Assembly: GCF_004358325.1 (NCBI RefSeq)
Contig: NZ_CP037940.1
Span: 310,001 to 374,000 of the forward strand
Direction: 5' to 3'
Source: Periweissella cryptocerci
Lineage (GTDB): Bacteria; Bacillota; Bacilli; Lactobacillales; Lactobacillaceae
Length of the DNA stretch: 64,000 nt
Shown: piece after piece, positions 33,838-41,660 of the stretch
How positions within the stretch are numbered: position 1 is the first letter of the stretch
Layout: each line of letters opens with the position of its first letter
The notes under the pieces: model-generated
The model's database searches: none
The model's input: only the letters and a program-made list of their open reading frames with translations
Told to the model about the DNA's origin: nothing
Translations under genes and position numbers: made by a program

Positions 33838-34323
33838 CTAGTAGTTATTGCCACCTGCCAGCTCCAAATAAGTCATCGCAGCACTCGCAATTAATGCCGC
33901 TAATATATCATCCAAATAGACGTTAACTGAATCCGTGCGATCATTGATTTCACCAATTAAGCCTGGCTTTTGATCATCTAGCAAACCATAGTGCACCGTA
34001 GCCGCGGCCGAAAATTGTTGCGTAATCCCGATGGCCATCAATTCGTCAACATTGTGACCATTGGCATCACGTGCCAAGCGCGCTTTGAGTGGGTTACTAT
34101 CAGACATCGTTTCAGCCTGTTCATCAATGTACAATGCTGTCAAAATAATATCGGCAACTTCATCCTTATGTAGCACCTTAGTAACCGCTTCACTCAAGCG
34201 CACCGCCTCGACAGTCAAATGATACTTAGGCTCCAAAAATGCGCGTGTCCCCGCCTCAATATCGCTAATTGCAACCCCACGTTGCGCTAATCGATCAATA
34301 CTTGCTTGTTGTAATTGTTCCAT
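33838..34323 (-). CDS. Phosphatidylglycerophosphatase A-related protein (YutG-like)
   Basis: This 161-residue protein matches the Firmicutes PgpA-like/YutG group: AQRGVAISDIEAGTRAFLEPKY near the start, LTALYIDEQAE, LIGEINDRTDSVNVYLDDILAALIASAAMTYLEL near the end. Unlike true E. coli PgpA it lacks several membrane helices, so a role in removing phosphate from phosphatidylglycerophosphate is only inferred by family name. It is a single gene. Confidence 0.85.
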   Translation of the reverse strand: MEQLQQASIDRLAQRGVAISDIEAGTRAFLEPKYHLTVEAVRLSEAVTKVLHKDEVADIILTALYIDEQAETMSDSNPLKARLARDANGHNVDELMAIGITQQFSAAATVHYGLLDDQKPGLIGEINDRTDSVNVYLDDILAALIASAAMTYLELAGGNNY

Positions 34324-34414
34324 TATCTATGCCCTCATAGTTTCCCTATTTTTTACAACGTATAAATAACCCGCCACACTTCGTATAATAATTGCCATTA
34401 TACGCTGTTAGCAT

Positions 34415-34455
34415 AAAAAAACCGAACTCAATTAAGAATTCGGTTCGGCTTTTTC
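34415..34455 (-). terminator. Terminator of the SDR/122-residue protein operon
   Basis: AACCGAA and TTCGGTT form a stem around a 12-base loop; on the minus strand it ends in TTTTTTT, about 93 bases past the stop at 34548. Confidence 0.75.
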
Positions 34456-34547
34456 ACCATAATATTATGCGTGAGTAAGTGCTACTGCGCGCCCAAATAA
34501 AAAATTGACGTAGTAGCTTTCGGCCACATAAAACCTAGCCGGCAATT

Positions 34548-34916
34548 TTATTTTGTATCTGGGTAGATTTTTACAATCAAACCCGCACCATCAAAAACAT
34601 GTTCAGCAATCAACCCGTGGGCTTTACCGATGATAACTTCATTCGGTTGGACCAAACTGGCTTTATAAGCGTTGTAGAAATTGATTGAACCCCAATCCAT
34701 CCCATGTTCAAACGCCATGAATGTGGTGCCATACGCTTTGGCTTTTGGATCAGTCGCCGAAATAGTAATCATAGTTACTTCATCACCTGTCAGGGTTAAA
34801 TCAAGAGTTTCTTCACCATTTGAAACGTGTGCGGTAGGTTCATTTGGTAATCGCAAGTTCGCTAAAGCATGCGCATTGTATCCAATTGCTAGTTCTTGAT
34901 AAGTTGTTAATTTCAT
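34548..34916 (-). CDS. Conserved protein of unknown function, 122 residues
   Basis: This 122-residue soluble protein begins MKLTTYQELAIGYNAHALAN; it has no signal or membrane segment. It overlaps the SDR stop codon by one base (TAATG), so the two are translationally coupled and probably act together. The sequence is mixed alpha/beta with a FMAFEHGMDWGSINFYNAYK segment. I recognise no family. Its link to a TetR-controlled SDR suggests an accessory role in the same detoxification or metabolic step. Confidence 0.7.
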   Translation of the reverse strand: MKLTTYQELAIGYNAHALANLRLPNEPTAHVSNGEETLDLTLTGDEVTMITISATDPKAKAYGTTFMAFEHGMDWGSINFYNAYKASLVQPNEVIIGKAHGLIAEHVFDGAGLIVKIYPDTK

Positions 34917-35650
34917 TACATTTCTTCCTTCAATAAGTAATTAGCTTCATAGTCCATCGCAACGCCGTATTCGTTCACGACTTGTCCTTGACGATGTTTA
35001 CCATCTGTTAAAAGATCTACAATCACCTTACCGCCTTCGGGTAACGTCTTCATGAAGCTCCCCTCCGCATTACCATTCAGATCAGTCGTAACCCCACCCG
35101 GCATCACACCAAAAATTTCAACTGCAATGTTCCTTTGCGTATACTCCATACCAAATGCTTGAATCATTGCATTCAACGGTGCCTTACTCGTCATGTACGC
35201 AAAGGGATGGAAATAAGGACTGGCAACCGTTGGTATACTCAAATTCAAAATCCGCCCGTTATTTGCTTGTAAAATTGGTGTGAAGGCTTTAATCATTTCA
35301 AAGTTTCCAAAGAAATTGACATCCACAACTTCACGTAATTCAGCCGTAGTAAAATCTAATGGTGATTTTTGCATGTCACCAGGGATGCCTGCATTATTAA
35401 TCAAGACATTCAAGTCAGCATGATTTGTTTTAATGTAGTCTGCTGCTTGCTGAATTGTCGCAACTGCATTCAAATCAAGTTCAATCCATTCAGCCGTGAT
35501 TCCAGCTTGCTGTAATTCAGCAACCGCAGCCAAACCACGTTCTTCATTGCGGGCACCAAGTAAAATTGACCACCCTAATTCACCTAATTGTCGTGCCGTT
35601 TCAAAACCAATTCCTTTATTTGCGCCAGTAATCAATACTTTGTTTGTCAT
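34916..35650 (-). CDS. Short-chain dehydrogenase/reductase (classical SDR)
   Basis: This is a 244-residue protein; the start at 35650 has AAGGTG 9 bases upstream. Cofactor motif TGANKGIGFETARQLG (7-22), NNAG at about 86-89, YxxxK in YMTSKAPLN with the catalytic Ser in LNLSIPT, and VMPGGVTTDLNGNA after it. It resembles carbonyl reductase-type SDRs. It is divergent from a TetR regulator (35828), and two GTTAC-N14-GTAAC sites lie between, so repression is likely. It is coupled to the 122-residue gene. Confidence 0.92.
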   Translation of the reverse strand: MTNKVLITGANKGIGFETARQLGELGWSILLGARNEERGLAAVAELQQAGITAEWIELDLNAVATIQQAADYIKTNHADLNVLINNAGIPGDMQKSPLDFTTAELREVVDVNFFGNFEMIKAFTPILQANNGRILNLSIPTVASPYFHPFAYMTSKAPLNAMIQAFGMEYTQRNIAVEIFGVMPGGVTTDLNGNAEGSFMKTLPEGGKVIVDLLTDGKHRQGQVVNEYGVAMDYEANYLLKEEM

Positions 35651-35687
35651 AATTTTCTTCACCTTTAATAGTTAATTGTGTTCTTGA

Positions 35688-35711
35688 GTTACATTTTCCA
35701 CTTTTTGTAAC
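35688..35711. promoter_or_regulatory. Inverted repeat GTTAC-N14-GTAAC, site 1
   Basis: GTTAC at 35688-35692 and GTAAC at 35707-35711 enclose 14 bases, the same layout as the site at 35739-35762. Both lie between the divergent SDR and TetR genes and are the likely TetR operators. Confidence 0.6.
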
Positions 35712-35738
35712 TTGGTGTTTTATACTATAAACGCTCTG

Positions 35739-35762
35739 GTTACAAAAATCAACAACTGTAAC
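35739..35762. promoter_or_regulatory. Inverted repeat GTTAC-N14-GTAAC, site 2
   Basis: GTTAC at 35739-35743 and GTAAC at 35758-35762 enclose 14 bases, 51 bp away from site 1 (about five helical turns), consistent with two regulator dimers on one face of the DNA. Confidence 0.6.
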
Positions 35763-35827
35763 TAATTTTCTTGAAATATTATTTTAAAAGCCTTAAACTA
35801 AGCATTAAGGAACGAGGTGAATCGCAA

Positions 35828-36391
35828 ATGGCAACACTAACACGCGCTTCAATACTTACTGCGGCCAAAGCCGTCGTCGAAGAACTAGGCATGGAAAAAG
35901 CGCGGGTTTCCGATGTGGCAAAACGCCTAGGAACCACCCATGCAGCGCTATATAAACATTTCAAAAATAAAGATGATTTATTTGAGGAACTAACTAAACA
36001 ATGGTTATTGACGACTGAAGCACCAATTCTCGAGTATCATACTGCTGAACCCAATGTAATCGCCGCTCATGATTGGCTGTTCCTACTCGCAAAAACGAAG
36101 CAAGCCAATTTTAAACGGGATCCAAAAATGTTCATGTTGTATACTACAAACGTTGCCAAATCGGCGCCCTTGTCCACATGGTTGTTCAATCGTCTCTGGG
36201 CGAAAGCCGAAGAAGTCCTAGGTGTCGACAGTCCTAATCATCAAGTCGGACACGCATTAATCACAGCATTCGATAGCTTCCATAACCCAGCATTATCATT
36301 TGCCTGGGCAAATCAAGATTTACCGACAGAGTTTGAACAAGTTTGGCAACTAGTGTCCCCAGCCTTAAATGAGCTCACGAAAAAGAACTGA
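35828..36391 (+). CDS. TetR-family regulator with WHG-type C-domain
   Basis: This is a 187-residue protein; the start at 35828 has GAGGTG 9 bases upstream. The helix-turn-helix covers about 8-50: ILTAAKAVVEELGMEKARVS then AKRLGTTHAALYKHFKNKDDLFE. The C-terminal part with DWLFLLAKTKQANFKRDPKMF and FDSFHNPALSFAWANQ resembles TetR proteins with the WHG-like ligand domain. It is divergent from the SDR it most likely represses. The inducer is unknown. Confidence 0.88.
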   Translation: MATLTRASILTAAKAVVEELGMEKARVSDVAKRLGTTHAALYKHFKNKDDLFEELTKQWLLTTEAPILEYHTAEPNVIAAHDWLFLLAKTKQANFKRDPKMFMLYTTNVAKSAPLSTWLFNRLWAKAEEVLGVDSPNHQVGHALITAFDSFHNPALSFAWANQDLPTEFEQVWQLVSPALNELTKKN

Positions 36392-36411
36392 GTTTAAAAA
36401 CTAATGCACCT

Positions 36412-36453
36412 AAAAAGCCCCATTTCCATAAACTAATGGAAACGGGGCTTTTT
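36412..36453. terminator. Bidirectional terminator
   Basis: AAAAAGCCCC-TTTCCAT pairs with ATGGAAA-GGGGCTTTTT; it serves the TetR gene and the convergent PEBP gene. Confidence 0.9.
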
Positions 36454-36489
36454 ATAGGTGGAATGAAGTATGTCTCAACCTCATCAATT

Positions 36490-37053
36490 CTACTTTGTTT
36501 CGGCGGTCCCAATAAAGTGATTCTTGGCCAATACGTGTCCTTGCAAATCTGGAAGTAACGCACTGAACGAGTCATACTCACCGGCCTGATACTCTTTGTC
36601 TAATGCAATTAACCAGAAATAATAGCGATGTTCACCATGTCCAGCTAACGGCCGTGGTCCGAAATAACCAATTCGCCCCTTACGCCCAGCAATAAAATCA
36701 AGTTCAGGATTCTTGGCAATCATGCCACCAACGGGAATCTTTGTCATGATTGGATCAAGCATCGCTGCCATGTGAATAGTTGGTTCCGCGAACGGGGCAT
36801 CAACATCTTCAACCACAATCAATAATTGTTCGCTTCCAACCGGCACGCGACTCCAGTGAAGTTCTGGTGACAAGTTCGGATTTTCCTTCTCAGCCCGGTT
36901 AGTAAACGGGATAATTCCGCCATCCTTAAACGAGTCACTCGCAAACCGCATTTTTCCGGTAGTTATAAGTTCTCGGCGATTAACTAGCGCCAAATTAAAG
37001 TCCGCCCGACGTTTATGCATTAACCGCCCGACTAATTTTTCAACATTATTCAT
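36490..37053 (-). CDS. YbhB/YbcL (PEBP) family protein, copy 1
   Basis: This 187-residue phosphatidylethanolamine-binding-protein homologue has an N-terminal extension, then FKDGGIIPFTNRAEKENPNL, SPELHWSRVPVGSEQLLIVVEDVDAP (the DPDAP-like box), and YFGPRPLAGHGEHRYYFWLIALD (the GPRPP-x-GxHRY box of the ligand pocket), ending LAKNHFIGTAETK. The function of bacterial PEBP proteins is poorly known. A second family member lies at 37788, with an AlkD-like gene between them on the same strand. Confidence 0.88.
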   Translation of the reverse strand: MNNVEKLVGRLMHKRRADFNLALVNRRELITTGKMRFASDSFKDGGIIPFTNRAEKENPNLSPELHWSRVPVGSEQLLIVVEDVDAPFAEPTIHMAAMLDPIMTKIPVGGMIAKNPELDFIAGRKGRIGYFGPRPLAGHGEHRYYFWLIALDKEYQAGEYDSFSALLPDLQGHVLAKNHFIGTAETK

Positions 37054-37114
37054 TTTTCACATTCTGCCTCATATATAAGTATAATGATTATACGTCATAT
37101 CAAGCTAAGTTGCA

Positions 37115-37762
37115 TTACTTATTCGCATTCTTCAGCGCTTCACGTACCGCCAAATTAGACATACTTGGATGATTAGCGATAAATGTCGTTACCCAGTCAG
37201 GATTGTCTTTGAACACCTCACGCAGTGCCCACCCAATCGCCTTTTGAACGAAAAATTCATCCGTGTGCAAATCATTTTCAATTGCCGTAACTAAATAGTC
37301 GAGATTAGTCGCTTCGTGAAATTGGAGCTGTAAAGTAATTGCGACCCGGCGACTCCAAAATGATGCATGCTTTAAATAATACTGCGACCATTCTGCCCAT
37401 AATTCGGGCTTATTGCGTAAAATCAAACCAATTGTCTTGCGCAAAGTATCCACTGAATCCCACCATGGGTGATTTTCAACTAATTCACTCATATATAACA
37501 GCGTTGCCGCCCCACTACGTTTATAGTTTTTTTCGAGTAAATCCATGGCAACATATTGATACTCACGGGTTGGCTTTTCCCAATAATATTTAACTTGTTT
37601 CAGCAATTCAGGTTCGTCCCATTGTCTACTTTCCTTAAAAAGCTCGCGCTCCAATTGGCGTAACTCTGGTTTCTTAACGCCCTGATACTTAAATAGGTGC
37701 TTCATGTACGCTTCCATTGCGGCAATGTTTTCTGGATGCGTTGGTAAGATTAATTCTGTCAT
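37115..37762 (-). CDS. DNA alkylation repair enzyme, AlkD/AlkC-like HEAT repeat protein
   Basis: This is a 215-residue protein; I prefer the ATG at 37762 (AAGGA upstream) to an in-frame GTG at 37795. Features are YMKHLFKYQGVKKPELRQLERELF, REYQYVAMDLLEKN, WSRRVAITLQLQFHEATNLD and FVQKAIGWALREVFKDNPDWVTTF, all typical of the AlkD HEAT-repeat DNA glycosylase family that removes N3- and N7-alkyl purines. It lies between two PEBP genes with small gaps, probably one transcript. Confidence 0.92.
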   Translation of the reverse strand: MTELILPTHPENIAAMEAYMKHLFKYQGVKKPELRQLERELFKESRQWDEPELLKQVKYYWEKPTREYQYVAMDLLEKNYKRSGAATLLYMSELVENHPWWDSVDTLRKTIGLILRNKPELWAEWSQYYLKHASFWSRRVAITLQLQFHEATNLDYLVTAIENDLHTDEFFVQKAIGWALREVFKDNPDWVTTFIANHPSMSNLAVREALKNANK

Positions 37763-37787
37763 ATTATTCCTTGTTAGTTTTGTTTGT

Positions 37788-38297
37788 TTAGGCACGTGAA
37801 GTAATCGCGATATTGGTTTCAGCTAAAACTTTCCCCGCCATTGCATGGTAAAGCGCATTCAAATAATAACCATCCGGCAAATCCAATTCCGCGTCCAAAG
37901 CATAAACCGTCAGCGTGTAGTCGTGATCTTGGTCTGGCGGAACCGGACCAGAATAACCAATCGTAAGGGCTGGATCAATCCCGCCCACGAATTTTGACAT
38001 ATTACTATTGGCACCTTGAACGACTGGTGCAACTGCCTGCCGGCTAAAATCTGCGGGGATTGTCGTCATCGTTACCGGCACATTAGCAACTACCCAGTGA
38101 ATCCAGGAAAAACCAGCAACTGGAATCGCATCGTGATCAATCAGTGTGAATGCCAAACTCTTGGCCTCGGCGGGCACGTCACTGATATTAAATGGAAATG
38201 ATACAACAGGTTCACCTTGATAGCGGTCCTGTTCATCGGCATACTTACCGTATTTATCAGGCATTTTAGTTGGGTCAAATGGTGTCGTAATTTTCAT
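37788..38297 (-). CDS. YbhB/YbcL (PEBP) family protein, copy 2
   Basis: This 169-residue PEBP homologue has KSLAFTLIDHDAIPVAGFSWIHWVVANVP (the D-x-DAP and H-W-V box), GGIDPALTIGYSGPVPPDQDHDYTLTVYALD and a C-terminal LAETNIAITSRA. The fold is the standard bacterial PEBP type; the physiological ligand is unknown. It begins the run PEBP2-AlkD-PEBP1 on the minus strand. Confidence 0.9.
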   Translation of the reverse strand: MKITTPFDPTKMPDKYGKYADEQDRYQGEPVVSFPFNISDVPAEAKSLAFTLIDHDAIPVAGFSWIHWVVANVPVTMTTIPADFSRQAVAPVVQGANSNMSKFVGGIDPALTIGYSGPVPPDQDHDYTLTVYALDAELDLPDGYYLNALYHAMAGKVLAETNIAITSRA

Positions 38298-38368
38298 TGT
38301 TTTTTCCTCCGTTAATCTTCATTAGCCTTATTATACCGAAATGTCCGCCCCATGCGTTAAATTTTACG

Positions 38369-38794
38369 ATTCCATTTATTCTAGCGTAGGATTCGCATTT
38401 CTGGACTTTTGTTTAAGAATACTCACGCACCACAGAATATATCTTAGGTACTAGTTTGAGTCCATCACAAAATCAGTGGTAGCTGATTTGATTGAATCTA
38501 CCCCCAGCGACTGTTTTTTGCCAGTTTGAGAATTATTACTAACTAACGGAGTGCCGGTAAATTACTTGGCGGGCGTAGCCTTTACACCGCGACTGGGGGA
38601 ATATGTGTGTAGCACATATTTCCGCTGAGGATAAGATGAGGAGTCTTAGGAATTTATTCCTTAGACCCCCAGCTTATCCGAGTTTGCCAAGACCGCACTT
38701 TGGCTTGGCAATGTGCTTCCAGCGTGGTGCGTCAAGTAATTTGCCGGCACGTAGTGGCAAGTGTATTCAATCCCACGTCAGACGGAATAGAGAC
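38369..38794 (+). mobile_element. Non-coding structured repeat with ISL3-like ends, copy B (about 426 bp)
   Basis: The right end CCCACGTCAGACGGAATAGA matches the right end of the ISL3 element; the left end TCCATTTATTCTAGCGTAGG is a degenerate left terminal repeat. The left arm is related to 975-1163. The core fold is the same as in copy A: a 21-bp closing stem (38551-38571 with 38730-38750), ATATGTGTG/CACATAT, TCTTAGGAA/TTCCTTAGA and TTGCCAAG/CTTGGCAA hairpins. Several stem positions differ from copy A on both strands, keeping the pairing. No protein-coding gene is supported. Confidence 0.8.
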
Positions 38795-38826
38795 AAAAAA
38801 CCACCAATCTAAAACGACTGGTGGTT
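38795..38826 (-). terminator. Terminator of the 243-residue secreted protein gene
   Basis: AAAAAACCACCA and TGGTGGTT form a hairpin followed on the minus strand by six T, 15 bases past the stop at 38841. Confidence 0.85.
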
Positions 38827-38840
38827 CAACATTTAAATTA

Positions 38841-39572
38841 TTATTTTGGTTCAACAGTGCTGAAATATTTTTGGTATAACTTATCAGCATTTTTTAAATC
38901 GTAAGTTTGTGGGAATGACGTGTAGTACTTGAACGTCATTAAGTTGCCCTTCTTAGTCGCAACTAACAAGGCAAAATGTTTAACTTTGTTAACTGTAATT
39001 GGAACGCGGTGGACGTATTGAATGTTGTCAATCCGTTGACCATCGCTAATGACGTACACACCTTTTTCAACGTTACCGGCACGCGTGATGACGTTTTTGC
39101 CACCCTTTTGACCAAGGAAGTTATTGCCTTTTTCGTTAAATGAAAGGCCGTCCTTGTCGATGGTTTGCTTGTACCAAGCACCGTCAGCCGTTTGTGTCCA
39201 CCAATCACCACGAATTGTGCTTGGGACTACGTTATAGAGTGGTTTCGTCAACGTAAACTTTTCAGTTGTTGCGAAGCCATGCTTCTTAGCCGTTACTGTC
39301 AAAACTTTTGAATTTTGGTCAGTAGGTACTTTAACTGAGAAGTCATGATTTTTAGCATTTGCTTTGCCGCTTACTAATTTTTTACCAGCCGCATCTTTGA
39401 CGATGATTGTGGCACCCTTATCAGTTTTCCCATGAATGTACGTGTGGGCGGTATAAAAGGCTTTATCGATTTTCAATTCTGGTTTGAGAGCTTTATACCC
39501 TGCAAATAAGATAATAACAATGGCTAATGCCACTTCGAGCGTACTAAATAATTTTGCGTTGTCTTTTTTCAT
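38841..39572 (-). CDS. Membrane-anchored extracellular protein with Ig-like N-domain, unknown function
   Basis: This is a 243-residue protein. Residues about 8-28 (LFSTLEVALAIVIILFAGYK) are a signal anchor. Residues 40-110 look like a bacterial Ig-like unit (GKTDKGATIIVKDAAGKKLVSG, then FSVKVPTD and LTVTAKKHG). The C-terminal 130 residues, with STIRGDWWTQTADGAWYKQTI and KKGNLMTFKYYTSFP, form a beta-rich domain I cannot name. A TATA-rich promoter region and gap to menG precede it. It is a probable cell-surface protein. Confidence 0.75.
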   Translation of the reverse strand: MKKDNAKLFSTLEVALAIVIILFAGYKALKPELKIDKAFYTAHTYIHGKTDKGATIIVKDAAGKKLVSGKANAKNHDFSVKVPTDQNSKVLTVTAKKHGFATTEKFTLTKPLYNVVPSTIRGDWWTQTADGAWYKQTIDKDGLSFNEKGNNFLGQKGGKNVITRAGNVEKGVYVISDGQRIDNIQYVHRVPITVNKVKHFALLVATKKGNLMTFKYYTSFPQTYDLKNADKLYQKYFSTVEPK

Positions 39573-39754
39573 GATATCCCTATCTCCATTAATATTTCAC
39601 AAAATAGTATATTATGCCAATCTGCCACTTAAAGCAACTAGATTAGCTCAATTCTTAGCATAATATTAGAAAAAAGACGTCGCACAAAAATACTTTCAAA
39701 ACTTGCACCGTTATTTTTCAGCTTGAAATAGCCATTTTCTCACGGCATGTGCGT

Positions 39755-40456
39755 CTATTTTGTACCATAGTGCGCCGCTGCAGCTCCTAGGTTAAACCGT
39801 TGGAAGTACACAGCTCTAAATCCAACTGTTTTCATTGCGGTAATTAATTCATCATAAGTCATGAATGCTTGCGTGGTTTCTTCAAGATATTCATATTCTT
39901 GTTTTTGTTGAGCGACAACTTTGCCTAGCCATGGCATCACGTTAGTAAAGTACCATTTCCACGCCGGCACAATGAGCTTACTATCTGGTTGTGATGTTTC
40001 TAGAATAATCACATGCCCACCAGGTTTTAAAACTCGGTACATCTCTTGAAGTCCTGCTAGCTTATCTGGCAAGTTCCGCAAACCAAAGCCAATCGTCACG
40101 AAATCAAAACTATTGTCAGGATAAGGCGTGTGCATTGCATCCCCTTGTACCAAAGTAACTTCCTTGGCAACGCCGGCTGCAATGACTTTTTTATCAGCCA
40201 GTTCTAACATGTTCGCACTAAAGTCTAAACCAATCACATGCCCAGTTTTACCCACACTTTGCGCATGCATAATCGTCCAATCGCCGGTACCACAACATAA
40301 ATCAAGCACCCGGCTGCCCACTGGAATCGGTTCTGTCGCTTGAATTTTGCGCCGCCATTGCCAGTGCGTCCCCAAACTGATTACATTATTCATTTGATCA
40401 TAATTGGGCGCAATTTTGTCGAACAACTCTTGCACTGTTTGTTTTGAATTAGCCAT
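39755..40456 (-). CDS. menG: Demethylmenaquinone methyltransferase (MenG/UbiE)
   Basis: This is a 233-residue protein; the start at 40456 has AGGA 7 bases upstream. FDKIAPNYDQMNNVISLGTHWQWRRKI is the MenG/UbiE signature, followed by the SAM-binding VLDLCCGTGDWTIM, GLDFSANMLELA and TIGFGLRNLPDKLAGLQEMYRVLKPGGHV. It methylates demethylmenaquinone to menaquinone. Its presence suggests a menaquinone or related quinone pathway, although no other men genes are in the window; in several lactic acid bacteria only part of the pathway is kept. Confidence 0.92.
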   Translation of the reverse strand: MANSKQTVQELFDKIAPNYDQMNNVISLGTHWQWRRKIQATEPIPVGSRVLDLCCGTGDWTIMHAQSVGKTGHVIGLDFSANMLELADKKVIAAGVAKEVTLVQGDAMHTPYPDNSFDFVTIGFGLRNLPDKLAGLQEMYRVLKPGGHVIILETSQPDSKLIVPAWKWYFTNVMPWLGKVVAQQKQEYEYLEETTQAFMTYDELITAMKTVGFRAVYFQRFNLGAAAAHYGTK

Positions 40457-40585
40457 GCCATCTTCCTGCTTCCTATCAATCAGGTGGGCAGTAATCACTT
40501 GCGCAACGTTTCCCACCTTCAACGTCAATTATTATTTTAATTATCCCATTTTGCCCGGTAAGTTGCCAATGCAGATACTTACGAT

Positions 40586-40606
40586 TTTTGCGAAATTATC
40601 GCAAAA
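40586..40606. promoter_or_regulatory. Palindrome TTTTGCGA-N5-TCGCAAAA
   Basis: TTTTGCGA and TCGCAAAA are perfect inverted arms around 5 bases in the gap between menG and the DUF915 gene, about 90 bases before the latter. It has no T-tract position typical of termination, so it is a candidate operator for an unknown regulator. Confidence 0.45.
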
Positions 40607-40696
40607 TACGTGTAGAATGGACTCATACATAATGTGTGAAATGTGCTAGTTTTGCTAATCTCAAAATGACATTTTACACAAGATAGGAGCATCACC

Positions 40697-41488
40697 ATGC
40701 TAAAGAAAAAATGGATTAAAATCGGCCTGGGGGTTATCATCCTTGCTTTAGCCGGCTTTTTGGCGATACAAATATATTTTTTCGCGCAAAAACAACAGCT
40801 TAAAAATTTCAAAGTCAGTTACCAGAACGAAATTCCAACTATTTACCTACCTGGATTGTATGGCACAGATATGACTTGGGGTGGCTTTATTCAACGTTAC
40901 CAAGAATTTGGTCAAAGCAAACTTGGATACGTCGTCAACGTCGCCAAAAATGGGCAATTTACTGAAAAAAAAGTTGCCGGTATGCACGATAACCCAGCCA
41001 TTCAAATGATTTTCGCACAAAATGCTCAACCAAAAATTGAAGCGCGCCAACTATACAAATATTTACAATACTTGAAAGCAAAACGCGGTGTGAAAACCGT
41101 TTATCTAGTTGGTCATTCCAGTGGTGCGACGATGGGCTATGACATGCTTGTCGCCCACCCAAACGATTCGACGATACCTAGAGTACAAAAATTTGTTAGC
41201 CTCGCTGGTGATTTCCCAGTACATGTCACGCAAGCGGCTCGTGCCAAAGTTAACAATATTTCACCATCATTGCAGGTACTAAACGTTGGCGGTAAGTTGT
41301 GGCACCTATCTTCCGATGGCCTTGTCAAATTAAAAGAAGTCACCATCTTACGTGATTATTTGCCACGTAAAACCGCTTATCAGTTGGTCATCATTAAAGG
41401 TGGCCCACTCAAAGCGTTCCATAGTACGTTGCACGAAAACGTCGCTGTCGATAAACTAGTAGCGCAATTTCTTTATCCGGTTCACTAA
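40697..41488 (+). CDS. DUF915-family alpha/beta hydrolase, membrane-anchored
   Basis: This 263-residue protein has a signal anchor at 9-28 (IGLGVIILALAGFLAIQIYF) and an extracytoplasmic hydrolase domain: IPTIYLPGLYGTDMTWGGFI, YLVGHSSGATMGYDML with nucleophile Ser in GHSSG, FVSLAGDFP, and the late His in KAFHSTLHENV. This matches the DUF915 cell-surface hydrolases common in Lactobacillaceae. The substrate is unknown, perhaps an ester in the envelope. A hairpin at 41497-41546 probably terminates transcription. Confidence 0.9.
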   Translation: MLKKKWIKIGLGVIILALAGFLAIQIYFFAQKQQLKNFKVSYQNEIPTIYLPGLYGTDMTWGGFIQRYQEFGQSKLGYVVNVAKNGQFTEKKVAGMHDNPAIQMIFAQNAQPKIEARQLYKYLQYLKAKRGVKTVYLVGHSSGATMGYDMLVAHPNDSTIPRVQKFVSLAGDFPVHVTQAARAKVNNISPSLQVLNVGGKLWHLSSDGLVKLKEVTILRDYLPRKTAYQLVIIKGGPLKAFHSTLHENVAVDKLVAQFLYPVH

Positions 41489-41496
41489 GTATTCAG

Positions 41497-41546
41497 TTGA
41501 CAAGTCTCATAAATAAATTGGATGCTACGTAAGCACCCTTTGACTT
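41497..41546 (+). terminator. Probable terminator of the DUF915 gene
   Basis: TGACAAGTC and GACTTGTCA are a perfect 9-bp pair enclosing about 31 bases, followed by CTACTTTTTG. Confidence 0.6.
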
Positions 41547-41601
41547 GTCACTACTTTTTGTTATATACAAATACGTTTATATACCCCATTCAGAACAATA
41601 A

Positions 41602-41642
41602 AATAAGCCCGATTTCTCTTTATTGCAGAAATCAGGCTTATT
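41602..41642. terminator. Hairpin related to the one at 29337
   Basis: AATAAGCC-GATTTCT pairs with AGAAATC-GGCTTATT. It is nearly the same hairpin as at 29337-29384, and both lie next to copies of the same structured repeat (here before it, there after it). Confidence 0.5.
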
Positions 41643-41660
41643 AACGTGCGGCAAATATCT

